Shown here: piece after piece, positions 1 through 6,553 of the stretch | Position numbering within the stretch: position 1 is the first letter of the stretch | How the letters are laid out: the number at the start of each line of letters is the position of its first letter | Notes under the pieces: generated by a model | The model's database searches: none | The model's input: only the letters and a program-made list of their open reading frames with translations | Told to the model about the DNA's origin: nothing | Assembly (NCBI GenBank): GCA_964449305.1 | Contig: CAYUYM010000186.1 | Coordinates: 1 to 6,654 of the forward strand | Reading direction: 5' to 3' | DNA: 6,654 bases | Origin: CAYUYM01 sp964449305 | GTDB lineage: Bacteria > Bacteroidota > Ignavibacteria > SZUA-365 > CAYQST01 | Made by a program: the position numbers and the translations under genes

Positions 1-202
1 GGCTGTGAAGACGGTGTCCGACATCCTCGCACCCATCGCGGGCACCATCACCGAAGTCAACGCCGCCCTCGAGGGGAGCCCCGACCTCGTCAACTCCGAT
101 CCCTATGGCGAGGGATGGATGGTGAAGATGACCATCGGCTCGATGAGCGAGGTCGATGCCCTGATGGATGCCGTGGCCTATTCTGCTCTCATCGGAAGGT
201 AG
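1..202 (+). CDS. gcvH: Glycine cleavage system H protein, C-terminal part (5' truncated by window)
   Basis: The H protein carries the aminomethyl group on a lipoyl-lysine arm and shuttles it between the P, T and L proteins of the cytoplasmic glycine cleavage complex. The frame is open from the first base (first full codon at position 2) and stops with TAG at 200-202. The visible 66 residues begin A-V-K-T-V-S-D, which matches the family's lipoylation segment (E-[SA]-V-K-x-x-S-D), so the modified lysine should be the AAG at 8-10. It is followed by the conserved L-A-P-I-x-G-T-I-T-E-V-N stretch, then L-V-N-S-D-P-Y-G-E-G-W and a C-terminal helix ending Y-S-A-L-I-G-R. This is about the last half of a family usually near 125-130 residues. 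The GTG at 5 is internal, not a start. No other gcv gene is visible, so its operon context lies to the left. Confidence 0.93.
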   Translation, partial: AVKTVSDILAPIAGTITEVNAALEGSPDLVNSDPYGEGWMVKMTIGSMSEVDALMDAVAYSALIGR

Positions 203-257
203 TCACCTCACGCTGGCGCGCCGGACCGGTGACGCCTGCTCCGTTATTACAGTGCTT

Positions 258-291
258 CCACGGGAGCGCACCTGCAACGTGCCTCTCGTGG
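258..291 (+). terminator. Strong imperfect hairpin in the gcvH-guaA gap (terminator or leader structure)
   Basis: The 5' arm at 258-271 pairs with the 3' arm at 279-291. Nine outer pairs (CCACGGGAG with CTCTCGTGG, one of them G-U) are followed by one bulged C at 267, then GCAC/GTGC (268-271 with 279-282) closing a 7-nt loop. That gives 13 pairs in all. The downstream sequence (TTGCGCTTCATT) is only mildly T-rich, so it is not a textbook intrinsic terminator. It lies 55 bp after the gcvH stop and 39 bp before guaA. It could terminate gcvH transcription, or it could be a structured guaA leader. No purine-riboswitch-like core was recognised. Confidence 0.45.
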
Positions 292-321
292 TTGCGCTTC
301 ATTGCCACCCACCCCTGAAAC

Positions 322-326
322 GGAGG
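322..326 (+). promoter_or_regulatory. Shine-Dalgarno site for guaA
   Basis: GGAGG lies 4 nt before the ATG at 331 and 10 nt before a second in-frame ATG at 337. The two starts differ by only two residues (M-S-M-H-E-W versus M-H-E-W), and spacing does not decide between them. The upstream ATG is used here. Confidence 0.6.
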
Positions 327-330
327 CGCC

Positions 331-1872
331 ATGTCGATGCATGAGTGGATTTGTATCGTGGATTTTGGCTCGCAGTATACCCAGCTCATTGCGCGTCGGA
401 TACGCGAGCTGGGGGTCTTCGCGGAGATCCATCCGTTTCACAAGGCGATGGAGGTCATTGCATTACGGCACCCGAGCGGCGTCGTGCTCTCCGGCGGTCC
501 AAGCAGTGTCTATGACGATGGCGCTCCGCGGATGTCGGATGCGCTGTACGACCAGCACATCCCCATCCTCGGGATCTGCTACGGCCTCCAGCTCATCGCC
601 GAGCACTTCGGTGGTGTGGTGGACCGGGCGGCGAAGCGGGAGTATGGCAGGGCCCGCGTCATCCCAACCGGCGACAGCCGCCTCCTCACCGGCATCCCCG
701 ACGGGTCCATCGTCTGGATGAGTCATGGCGATGCCCTCCATGAACCACCGCAGGGGTTCGAGGTGATCGCCCGCACCGACAATGCGCCGCTCTGCGCCGT
801 GCAGAACGAGGCTGCCGCCATCTTCGGTGTGCAGTTCCACCCGGAGGTCATGCACAGCGAACATGGCACCGTGCTCCTTCGGAACTTTGTCCTTGACATC
901 TGTGCCTGCGCGGGTGGATGGACGCCGGCTGCCTTCATCGAACAGGCGGTCACCGACATCCGCACCCGTGTGGGATCCGAACATGTGATCTGCGGCCTGA
1001 GCGGTGGTGTCGATTCCTCTGTCCTCGCTGTCCTCCTCCATCATGCCCTCGGAGATCAGCTCCATTGCATTCACATCGACAATGGTCTGATGCGGAAAGG
1101 GGAGAGCCGCCTCGTGGTCGACACCTTCGAGCGCGCTCTCGGCATTCCCGTCCAGCTTGTCGATGCCGGTGCCCTGTTCCTCGAACGCCTTGCCGGAGTG
1201 GAGGAGCCCGAGCGGAAGCGGAAGATCATCGGTGCCACGTTCATCGAGGTGTTCGAGAACGAGATCCAACGGCATTCGGAGGCATCCTTTCTCGCCCAGG
1301 GCACGCTCTATCCCGACGTCATCGAATCGGTGAGCTTCAAGGGCCCGTCGGCAACGATCAAATCGCACCACAATGTGGGCGGCCTGCCCGACACCATGCG
1401 TCTCGCCCTGCTCGAGCCATTCCGGGAGTTGTTCAAGGACGAGGTGCGTCGCATCGGCCTCGAACTGGGCCTGCCGGCGGAGTTCATCGGACGCCATCCC
1501 TTCCCCGGCCCCGGGCTCGCTGTCCGTGTGCTTGGTGACATCACCGGTGAACGCCTCGATCTGCTCCGGGAGGTGGATCAGGTCTTCATCGACGAGCTCC
1601 ATGCCGCGGGCATCTATGACGACATCTGGCAGGCCTTCGCGGTGCTGCTGCCTGTGCGCTCCGTCGGGGTGATGGGGGATTCCCGCACCTATGAAAACGC
1701 GGTGGCCCTGCGTGCCGTCACCAGTGTGGATGGCATGACCGCCGACTGGGCGCGCATCCCGTACGAGGTGCTGGAGAGGATCTCCAACCGCATCATCAAC
1801 GAGGTGCGCGGCGTGAATCGCGTCGCCTACGACATCAGTTCCAAGCCCCCTGCAACCATCGAATGGGAATAG
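331..1872 (+). CDS. guaA: GMP synthase (glutamine-hydrolysing)
   Basis: Converts XMP to GMP using ATP and glutamine, the last step of de novo guanine nucleotide synthesis, in the cytoplasm. The 513-residue length is normal for the family. The N-terminal class I glutamine amidotransferase domain (about 7-190) starts with I-V-D-F-G-S-Q-Y-T and has nucleophile C83 in G-I-C-Y-G, with H170 and E172 in F-H-P-E completing the triad. The ATP-pyrophosphatase domain (about 205-390) has the PP-loop S-G-G-V-D-S-S at 224-230. The dimerisation domain follows, with F-P-G-P-G-L-A-V-R at 391-399 and the invariant tail K-P-P-A-T-I-E-W-E at the C-terminus. All key residues are present, so the enzyme should be active. 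It is the first gene of a close plus-strand run, and the next gene starts 5 nt after its TAG. A leader hairpin upstream may matter for expression, but no purine-specific control element is recognisable. Confidence 0.98.
   Translation: MSMHEWICIVDFGSQYTQLIARRIRELGVFAEIHPFHKAMEVIALRHPSGVVLSGGPSSVYDDGAPRMSDALYDQHIPILGICYGLQLIAEHFGGVVDRAAKREYGRARVIPTGDSRLLTGIPDGSIVWMSHGDALHEPPQGFEVIARTDNAPLCAVQNEAAAIFGVQFHPEVMHSEHGTVLLRNFVLDICACAGGWTPAAFIEQAVTDIRTRVGSEHVICGLSGGVDSSVLAVLLHHALGDQLHCIHIDNGLMRKGESRLVVDTFERALGIPVQLVDAGALFLERLAGVEEPERKRKIIGATFIEVFENEIQRHSEASFLAQGTLYPDVIESVSFKGPSATIKSHHNVGGLPDTMRLALLEPFRELFKDEVRRIGLELGLPAEFIGRHPFPGPGLAVRVLGDITGERLDLLREVDQVFIDELHAAGIYDDIWQAFAVLLPVRSVGVMGDSRTYENAVALRAVTSVDGMTADWARIPYEVLERISNRIINEVRGVNRVAYDISSKPPATIEWE
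1865..1868 (+). promoter_or_regulatory. Probable ribosome-binding site for the TPR gene
   Basis: GGGA inside the last codons of guaA lies 9 nt before the ATG at 1878. It supports that start over the in-frame ATG at 1863, which has no purine-rich element in front of it. The site is weak, so translation may depend on coupling to guaA. Confidence 0.4.
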
Positions 1873-1877
1873 CCGGG

Positions 1878-2741
1878 ATGACGGATTTCCAGCGTGACGA
1901 CTTTGTCCATCGGGCGGAAACGTATGCGCGTGCCGGTCATCATCTCCATGCCGTTCAGTTGTACAAGCGCATCCTTCTCGCCCGCCCGGACGATGTGGAG
2001 GTCCGTCGCCGTCTTGCGGACGTGTATGCATCGTCCGGAAACATCACCGCCGCGGAAAAGGAACTTCTCGGCGGCCTGAGGCATGCAGAGGCGCGGAAGG
2101 ACATGCTCATTGCCCTCTCCCGACTCTTCTACCAGGCCGACCTGCCGAAACAGGCAGCCTACTACCTCGATCAGCTCATTCCATACAAGTCTCCCGAGGC
2201 GCGCTTCCTCCAGGGCGCCATGGCTGTGCGCGCCGGCCGGTATGTGGATGCGGAACGGCACCTGGCTCTGGCCCTGGAATATGATCCGGCGATGCATCCG
2301 GCGGAGTCCCTGCTGGCCGAGGTCTGCCTGCAACTGGGGGACACGGCACGGGCTGTCATCCATTCCGGGCGGGTCTACGAGCAGAAGAAGGATGACCGTG
2401 ACCGGCAGGTGCGCCACGCCCGGGCCCTGGTGCTGAATGCCCGGTACGCGGAGGCGCTCGACGTGCTGCGCGGCCTGCCCGACAGCGACCCCGACGTGGC
2501 GATTCTCACGTCACAATGCCTGCTTCAGACGGGCGATGCCATCGGGGCGCGGCGGACACTCACACGCGCCCACGATGCGGCTCCTGATGCCGTCCCCGTT
2601 CTTCTTGCACTCGCCGAGGTCTGCCTGGCACAGCACGACCATGTTGCCGCACGCCTCCATTTCGACCGTGTTCTCACCATTGATCCCGAAAACGTGCAGG
2701 CGCTGCACATGACACAGCTTCTCCATCCCAAGGACGCGTGA
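1878..2741 (+). CDS. Cytoplasmic tetratricopeptide-repeat (TPR) protein
   Basis: The 287-residue protein is almost entirely helical repeat. TPR-like units are visible at about 8-40 (with A-G-H-H-L-H-A-V and a closing A-R-P-D-D), 41-73, 107-140 (A-G-R-Y-V-D-A-E, then Y-D-P), 141-174, and 245-280 (closing I-D-P-E-N). A more degenerate stretch lies between. TPRs make superhelical scaffolds for protein binding; no catalytic domain, signal peptide or membrane segment is seen, so it is probably a cytoplasmic adaptor. The start at 1878 is preferred to the in-frame ATG at 1863 because of the upstream GGGA and avoidance of overlap with guaA. Its TGA overlaps the next gene's ATG by one base, implying translational coupling to the exported TPR/binding protein. 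The specific partner and role are unknown. Confidence 0.87.
   Translation: MTDFQRDDFVHRAETYARAGHHLHAVQLYKRILLARPDDVEVRRRLADVYASSGNITAAEKELLGGLRHAEARKDMLIALSRLFYQADLPKQAAYYLDQLIPYKSPEARFLQGAMAVRAGRYVDAERHLALALEYDPAMHPAESLLAEVCLQLGDTARAVIHSGRVYEQKKDDRDRQVRHARALVLNARYAEALDVLRGLPDSDPDVAILTSQCLLQTGDAIGARRTLTRAHDAAPDAVPVLLALAEVCLAQHDHVAARLHFDRVLTIDPENVQALHMTQLLHPKDA
2730..2734 (+). promoter_or_regulatory. Shine-Dalgarno site for the TPR/binding-protein fusion
   Basis: AAGGA lies within the end of the TPR gene, 6 nt before the ATG at 2741. This selects that ATG over the in-frame GTG immediately upstream at 2738. Confidence 0.6.
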
Positions 2742-4543
2742 TGTCCGGGGCACGCATCAGTCGGTGCCGCCCTGCGTGGGTCGCCTGCCTTGCTGCAATG
2801 GCGGCCATGCTGCTGCTGCCCCTGCCCCAGATGTCGGCACGCCTGCATGCCCAGCAGATGGCGACATACAGCACGGAGGCTGAACGCGCATTTCAGGAGG
2901 GCCTGCTGTACTTCGAGGCAGCGGACTTCGCCGCCGCGGCACGGAGGTTCGAGGCGGTGCTGGCCATCCGCCCGCCATCACAGAAGTCCACCGCAGCAGT
3001 GCTGATGGCGGCCCGTTCCCACATCCGGCTGAGCAGGTACACGGATGCCGTGCGTGTGCTCCGGCCGATGTTCATCGGCTTCACATCCAGCAGCTATCTT
3101 CCCGAGTGCCTGACGCTCTTCGGCACCGCATCCTTCAAGGCGGGCAACCGCATCGATGCAGCCACCGCCTGGCTGGCGACGGTCCTGCTGCATGCCGACA
3201 CCGCATTGCGCCGGGGCGCGGTCACCGGCCTCACGGACCTGTGCCTCTCCCCCGGGGGCATCGATTCGCTTCGGAGCGCGGTCACGTCCATGGAACACAG
3301 CCGGACCATCGATTCCGCCCTCGCCTTCACCGCATCGGCGCTCGTCAGGTGCGACAGCCTTGCTGCAGCACGCAGCGTCCTGACGCTGGTCCGTGACACC
3401 GTGGTTCGTGCCGGCCTCCTTTCCATGCTTACTCCGGCCCGCGCACCGCAGCCCGCGACAGCAGCGGCGCCCACAGCCGCACGTGTCGATACACTGACCA
3501 TCGCCGTCGTTCTTCCGCGCCCGCTCGAAGGTGGTGAACGGCAGTACATCATCGACGATGTCCGCTGCGGCATCGACCTCGCGCTTGCTGGGGCCGACAG
3601 CGCCCTCGGTGTCCACATCCGTGCGCGGGTGTACGATGGAGACCTTGGCGAGGATTTCGACCGCTTCCTGAACCACATCGCCTCCGATCCGGAGGTGGTG
3701 GCCTGCATCGGGGGAATCTTCAGCGAGGACGCCCGCATGCTTGCCGCACGCCTTCGTGGCACGGAACTGCCCACGCTGCTCGTGACCGCAACCGGGACAG
3801 ATCTCACGGTGAAGGGCGGCAACGTGTTTCAGATGAACGCGCCCTTCCGGTTGCGTGGGGGGGTGCTTGCACAATGGGCGGCACACATCCTGCATGCCCG
3901 CAGGGCGGTGGTGATCGCCAATGATGCGGGCTTTCCGAAGGCGATCGCCGAGGGCTTCATGGCGGAATGCCGCAGACTCCGCATCCCAGTTGTCCGCTCG
4001 CTCTTCCATGGGGTGGATGAACCGGATCTCGTGCAGCGGACGCGCGACATCCTCAACGAACTCATCCTGGAGGATGATGCGACCGTGGTGTTCCATGCCG
4101 CCGGAACCAGCCACAATGCGGCTGCCGTGCTCGAAGCGGTCACCACCGCCATGTTGCCCCTGCACATGCTCGGAGCCGGGGACTACCACGATCCCGCCAT
4201 GCTGTCATCCTTTGCAGAATATCCCGATTCCCTGTTCTTTGAGTCCGATTGCGCTCCCGACACCACCAATCCCCTGTATGCCGGTTTCATCCACGGGTTC
4301 GTCGACGCGCGTGGGGAGGGGGGACCGAAACATGCGCTGTTTGGCGGTGATGCCGCCGGCATCCTTGTTGCCGCGGTGCGTGCCGGTGCACGGGATCGGG
4401 CGGGCATTTTGAAAGCGCTCACCGTTCCGTATATTGGCCTCCGGTCAACCGTTTCATTCACAGAACAACGTCAGAACGGTGCGCTGACGATTGTCCGATA
4501 CCATCGCGGTACAGCGCGGAGGATATCGACAACCCTGGAGTAA
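2741..4543 (+). CDS. Exported TPR / type-1 periplasmic-binding-fold (Peripla_BP_6-like) fusion protein
   Basis: The 600-residue protein begins with a probable Sec signal peptide: basic R5, R8, R10, hydrophobic core about 13-29, likely cleavage after A37 in L-H-A-Q-Q. No lipobox fits. TPR-like helices follow (about 46-79, 83-116, 120-155), then a less regular helical region to about 230 and a Pro/Ala-rich linker (231-248). From about 251 to the end it resembles branched-chain-amino-acid receptors: T-I-A-V-V-L-P opening, A-C-I-G-G-I-F-S (321-328), P-T-L-L-V-T-A-T-G-T (344-353, the usual ligand-contact area), N-V-F-Q-M-N-A-P-F-R, then V-V-I-A-N-D-A-G-F (390-398), with closing G-L-R-S-T-V-S-F (566-573). 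It should act in the periplasm as a ligand-responsive scaffold or receptor. The order TPR then binding fold recalls LpoA, activator of a peptidoglycan synthase, but LpoA is a lipoprotein and homology is not shown. No ABC permease or ATPase is nearby. The ligand is unknown. Confidence 0.85.
   Translation: MSGARISRCRPAWVACLAAMAAMLLLPLPQMSARLHAQQMATYSTEAERAFQEGLLYFEAADFAAAARRFEAVLAIRPPSQKSTAAVLMAARSHIRLSRYTDAVRVLRPMFIGFTSSSYLPECLTLFGTASFKAGNRIDAATAWLATVLLHADTALRRGAVTGLTDLCLSPGGIDSLRSAVTSMEHSRTIDSALAFTASALVRCDSLAAARSVLTLVRDTVVRAGLLSMLTPARAPQPATAAAPTAARVDTLTIAVVLPRPLEGGERQYIIDDVRCGIDLALAGADSALGVHIRARVYDGDLGEDFDRFLNHIASDPEVVACIGGIFSEDARMLAARLRGTELPTLLVTATGTDLTVKGGNVFQMNAPFRLRGGVLAQWAAHILHARRAVVIANDAGFPKAIAEGFMAECRRLRIPVVRSLFHGVDEPDLVQRTRDILNELILEDDATVVFHAAGTSHNAAAVLEAVTTAMLPLHMLGAGDYHDPAMLSSFAEYPDSLFFESDCAPDTTNPLYAGFIHGFVDARGEGGPKHALFGGDAAGILVAAVRAGARDRAGILKALTVPYIGLRSTVSFTEQRQNGALTIVRYHRGTARRISTTLE
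4537..4540 (+). promoter_or_regulatory. Shine-Dalgarno site for radC
   Basis: GGAG overlaps the last codons of the preceding gene and lies 6 nt before the ATG at 4547, supporting that start. Confidence 0.55.
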
Positions 4544-4546
4544 TCC

Positions 4547-5272
4547 ATGAATCAGGATCAGGGAACACCCGGCGTGCCTCAACATGCCGGCAGCCGCACA
4601 TCCATCAAGACGTGGCCCGAGGGTGAACGCCCGCGCGAGAAGATCCTCGCCCATGGCGCAGAAGCGCTCTCGGACACTGAACTCCTCGCCATCCTCATCC
4701 AGTCCGGAACCGAGCGGGCCAACGCCATCGAAATCGCGCGGAACCTTCTTCAGACCTACGGATCACTTCGCAGCATCTCCCGCCGGACGGTGGCGGAGCT
4801 GCTCCATCACTACGGCATCGGCAGGGTGCGGGCCGCGAACATCATCTCGGCATTCGAACTCGGCCGGAGGAACAGCGCGGCCGCCTTTGACGAGGGGGCG
4901 GTGATCACCTCGCCGCAGGATGTGGCCACGCGTTTCATCCCGCTCATGCGCGATCTGCCGACCGAGCGCTTCGTCGCCCTGCTGCTCAACAATTCCGGCG
5001 CCATCATCCGTGAACACATCATCTCCACCGGCACGGTGAACATGAGCCTCGTCCATCCACGGGAGGTGTTCAAGGCGGCGGTCACGGAGCTGGCCACGGC
5101 CATCATCGTCATCCACAACCACCCCAGCGGCGTCCAGCAGCCGAGTGCCGAGGACATCGCGCTCACCCGGCAGCTTGTGGAGGCCGGGCGGATCATGGAC
5201 ATCCCGCTGCATGATCACGTGATCATCTGCGGGAACACCTACGTCAGTTTTGCGGAGAATGGATGGCTGTAA
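4547..5272 (+). CDS. radC: RadC family protein (UPF0758, JAMM/MPN+ domain)
   Basis: Full-length 241-residue member of the RadC family. The N-terminal part (about 20-110) has the family motif R-P-R-E-K-I-L-A-H-G-A-E-A-L-S-D-T-E-L-L-A and a helix-hairpin-helix-like segment around G-I-G-R-V-R-A-A (90-97), suggesting DNA contact. The C-terminal MPN+ domain (about 118-241) carries an intact JAMM metal site: H190-N-H192, then S200 and D203 with the expected x7 and x2 spacing. E140 is the likely catalytic glutamate. The family ending Y-V-S-F-A-E-N-G-W is present. The original DNA-repair role is doubtful, because the E. coli radC102 phenotype was traced to recG, and the biochemical function remains unsettled; a zinc hydrolase is plausible from the motif. 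It starts 3 nt after the preceding stop, so it is the last gene of the guaA run. Its TAA abuts the convergent rarA stop. Confidence 0.96.
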   Translation: MNQDQGTPGVPQHAGSRTSIKTWPEGERPREKILAHGAEALSDTELLAILIQSGTERANAIEIARNLLQTYGSLRSISRRTVAELLHHYGIGRVRAANIISAFELGRRNSAAAFDEGAVITSPQDVATRFIPLMRDLPTERFVALLLNNSGAIIREHIISTGTVNMSLVHPREVFKAAVTELATAIIVIHNHPSGVQQPSAEDIALTRQLVEAGRIMDIPLHDHVIICGNTYVSFAENGWL

Positions 5273-6553
5273 TCAGGAATGCTGCTTCCAGAGGCTGGTG
5301 AGACGCGTGCGCAGCCTGGCCTCACGCCCCTCGTCCGTTGGCTCGTAATATCGTCTGTCGCCGAGCTCCGTCGGCAGATATTGCTGCGGGACGAAGTGCC
5401 CCGGAAAATCGTGGGCATATTTGTATCCGCGCCCGTAGGCGAGGTTCTTCATCAGCGCGGTGGGGGCGTTGCGCAGATGCAGTGGAACACCGTAGGGCGG
5501 AAGTCTGCGGGCATCAGCCAGGGCAGCCTCAATGCCAAGATAGGCGGCGTTGCTCTTCTCGGTGGAAGCAAGATACGCCGTGGTTTGTGCCAGAATGATG
5601 CGCGCTTCGGGCATCCCCACACTGTGCACGCTCTGAAAGCACGCCGACGCGAGGAGCAGCGCGTTGGGATCGGCGTTGCCCACATCCTCCGAGGCGAGCA
5701 CGATGAGGCGCCGCGCGATGAACAGCGGATCCTCCCCGCCCTCCAGCATGCGCGCCAGCCAGTACAGCGCCCCGTCGGGCGAGCTTCCACGCACGGATTT
5801 GATGAACGCCGAGATGATGTTGAAGTGCTCCTCACCGCCCTTGTCGTACCTCGCGAAGGATTGCTGGAAGGCCTCCTCCAGCAGTGCGGGGGTGATGTGC
5901 ACACGGGCGGGATCGGCGGAGAGCATGCAGCACATTTCCAGACCGTTGAGCAGCGTGCGCGCATCGCCTGCGCTGTAGGCCATCAAAAGACTGCGGTCCT
6001 CGAAGCTCACCTCGATCCCGCGCAGAACGACGTCCTCCGCCAGGGCCCTGTCGAGAATGGTCTCGAGATCATCCATCGTCAGGGCGTTGAGGACGAAGAT
6101 CCGCGAACGCGAGCGGAGCGGGGGAATGATCTCGAAGCCCGGATTCTCCGTCGTCGCTCCGATGAGGATGATGACGCCCTCCTCCACGGCCTGCAGCAGG
6201 GCGTCCTGCTGGGATTTCGTGAAGCGATGGATCTCGTCGATGAAGAGTACCGTCGGTCCCGCCACAGCAAGACGCCGCCGTGCCTCGTCGATCACGGCAC
6301 GCACTTCCTTGACACCGGACGACACGGCCGAGAGTTGTGCGAAATCCCGTCCCGCTCCGTGGCAGAGGATGCGTGCCAGCGTGGTCTTGCCCGTCCCCGG
6401 CGGTCCCCAGAAGATCATGCTCACGAGCGACTGCCTGTCGTGCATCGCACGCAGCGGCCTGCCCGGAGCCACAAGATGCTGCTGCCCCACAAAGGCGTCG
6501 AGCGTCTCCGGGCGCATGCGCTCGGCCAGCGGTGGAAGCCCTGGGGCCGTCAC
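5273..6553 (-). CDS. rarA: Replication-associated recombination protein A (AAA+ ATPase)
   Basis: RarA (MgsA; eukaryotic relative Mgs1/WRNIP1) is a DNA-stimulated AAA+ ATPase acting at stalled forks, with clamp-loader-like architecture and association with SSB. The 426-residue length is normal. Visible landmarks: N-terminal P-L-A-E-R-M-R-P-E-T-L-D; Walker A G-P-P-G-T-G-K-T-T at 50-58; Walker B L-F-I-D-E-I-H-R-F with D106/E107; sensor 1 A-T-T-E-N-P at 133-138; arginine-finger region L-R-S-R-S-R (146-151); sensor 2 G-D-A-R at 196-199. The MgsA C-terminal domain follows with F-I-K-S-V-R-G-S-S-P-D-G-A-L-Y-W-L-A-R-M and the A-S-E-D-V-G-N-A-D-P motif, ending near the usual Q-Q-Y-L-P. The start is a GTG at 6553-6551 that overlaps the upstream gene's TGA (GTGA), with AAGGAG 11 nt upstream. 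The frame stays open to the window edge, but the family N-terminus fits this start. The TGA at 5275-5273 directly adjoins the radC stop. Confidence 0.97.
   Translation of the reverse strand: MTAPGLPPLAERMRPETLDAFVGQQHLVAPGRPLRAMHDRQSLVSMIFWGPPGTGKTTLARILCHGAGRDFAQLSAVSSGVKEVRAVIDEARRRLAVAGPTVLFIDEIHRFTKSQQDALLQAVEEGVIILIGATTENPGFEIIPPLRSRSRIFVLNALTMDDLETILDRALAEDVVLRGIEVSFEDRSLLMAYSAGDARTLLNGLEMCCMLSADPARVHITPALLEEAFQQSFARYDKGGEEHFNIISAFIKSVRGSSPDGALYWLARMLEGGEDPLFIARRLIVLASEDVGNADPNALLLASACFQSVHSVGMPEARIILAQTTAYLASTEKSNAAYLGIEAALADARRLPPYGVPLHLRNAPTALMKNLAYGRGYKYAHDFPGHFVPQQYLPTELGDRRYYEPTDEGREARLRTRLTSLWKQHS

Larger units (their letters stand above)
203..330. other. Intergenic region between gcvH and guaA
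   Basis: This is the only substantial non-coding stretch in the window. Besides the hairpin at 258-291 it holds a weaker inverted repeat, GTCACC (202-207) with GGTGAC (228-233), enclosing the 8-bp palindrome GGCGCGCC (215-222). A promoter for the guaA operon would be expected here, but no convincing -35/-10 pair or Bacteroidota-type TTTG/TAnnTTTG pair could be identified by eye. The guaA ribosome-binding site is at its right end. Confidence 0.6.

Noticed and set aside
202..233. GTCACC...GGTGAC inverted repeat as a gcvH terminator
   Set aside because: Only six pairs close a 20-nt loop, with no T-rich tail. It is much weaker than the hairpin at 258-291 and could be chance in GC-rich sequence.
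243..250. TTATTAC as a possible -10 promoter element upstream of guaA
   Set aside because: No partner -35-like element at suitable spacing could be identified, so there is not enough support to call a promoter.
302..721. Plus-strand open frame overlapping the start of guaA in another frame
   Set aside because: The Ser/Arg/Ala-rich translation is typical of an out-of-frame reading of GC-rich coding sequence, and it conflicts with the clear amidotransferase domain.
463..2031. A 522-codon open frame on the minus strand opposite guaA
   Set aside because: The plus strand encodes an unmistakable GMP synthase with all motifs. The antisense translation is a His/Asp/Gly-rich composition without recognisable motifs, as expected when G/C-ending codons are read in reverse.
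2783..2788. Cys at residue 16 of the exported protein (V-A-C) as a possible lipoprotein lipobox
   Set aside because: The residue at -3 is Trp, and the hydrophobic core lies after the Cys, not before it, so the geometry does not fit a lipoprotein signal. A standard cleavage near A37 fits better.
3857..3863. Run of seven G (and a run of six G at 4318-4323) as possible phase-variation or sequencing-slippage sites
   Set aside because: The reading frame continues through both runs with conserved binding-domain motifs on either side. Runs this short are weak candidates for programmed slippage.
2978..4189. A 403-codon open frame on the minus strand opposite the TPR/binding-protein gene
   Set aside because: Same GC-driven antisense effect. 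The plus-strand frame has a signal peptide, repeats and a recognisable binding fold, and the antisense product shows no domain.
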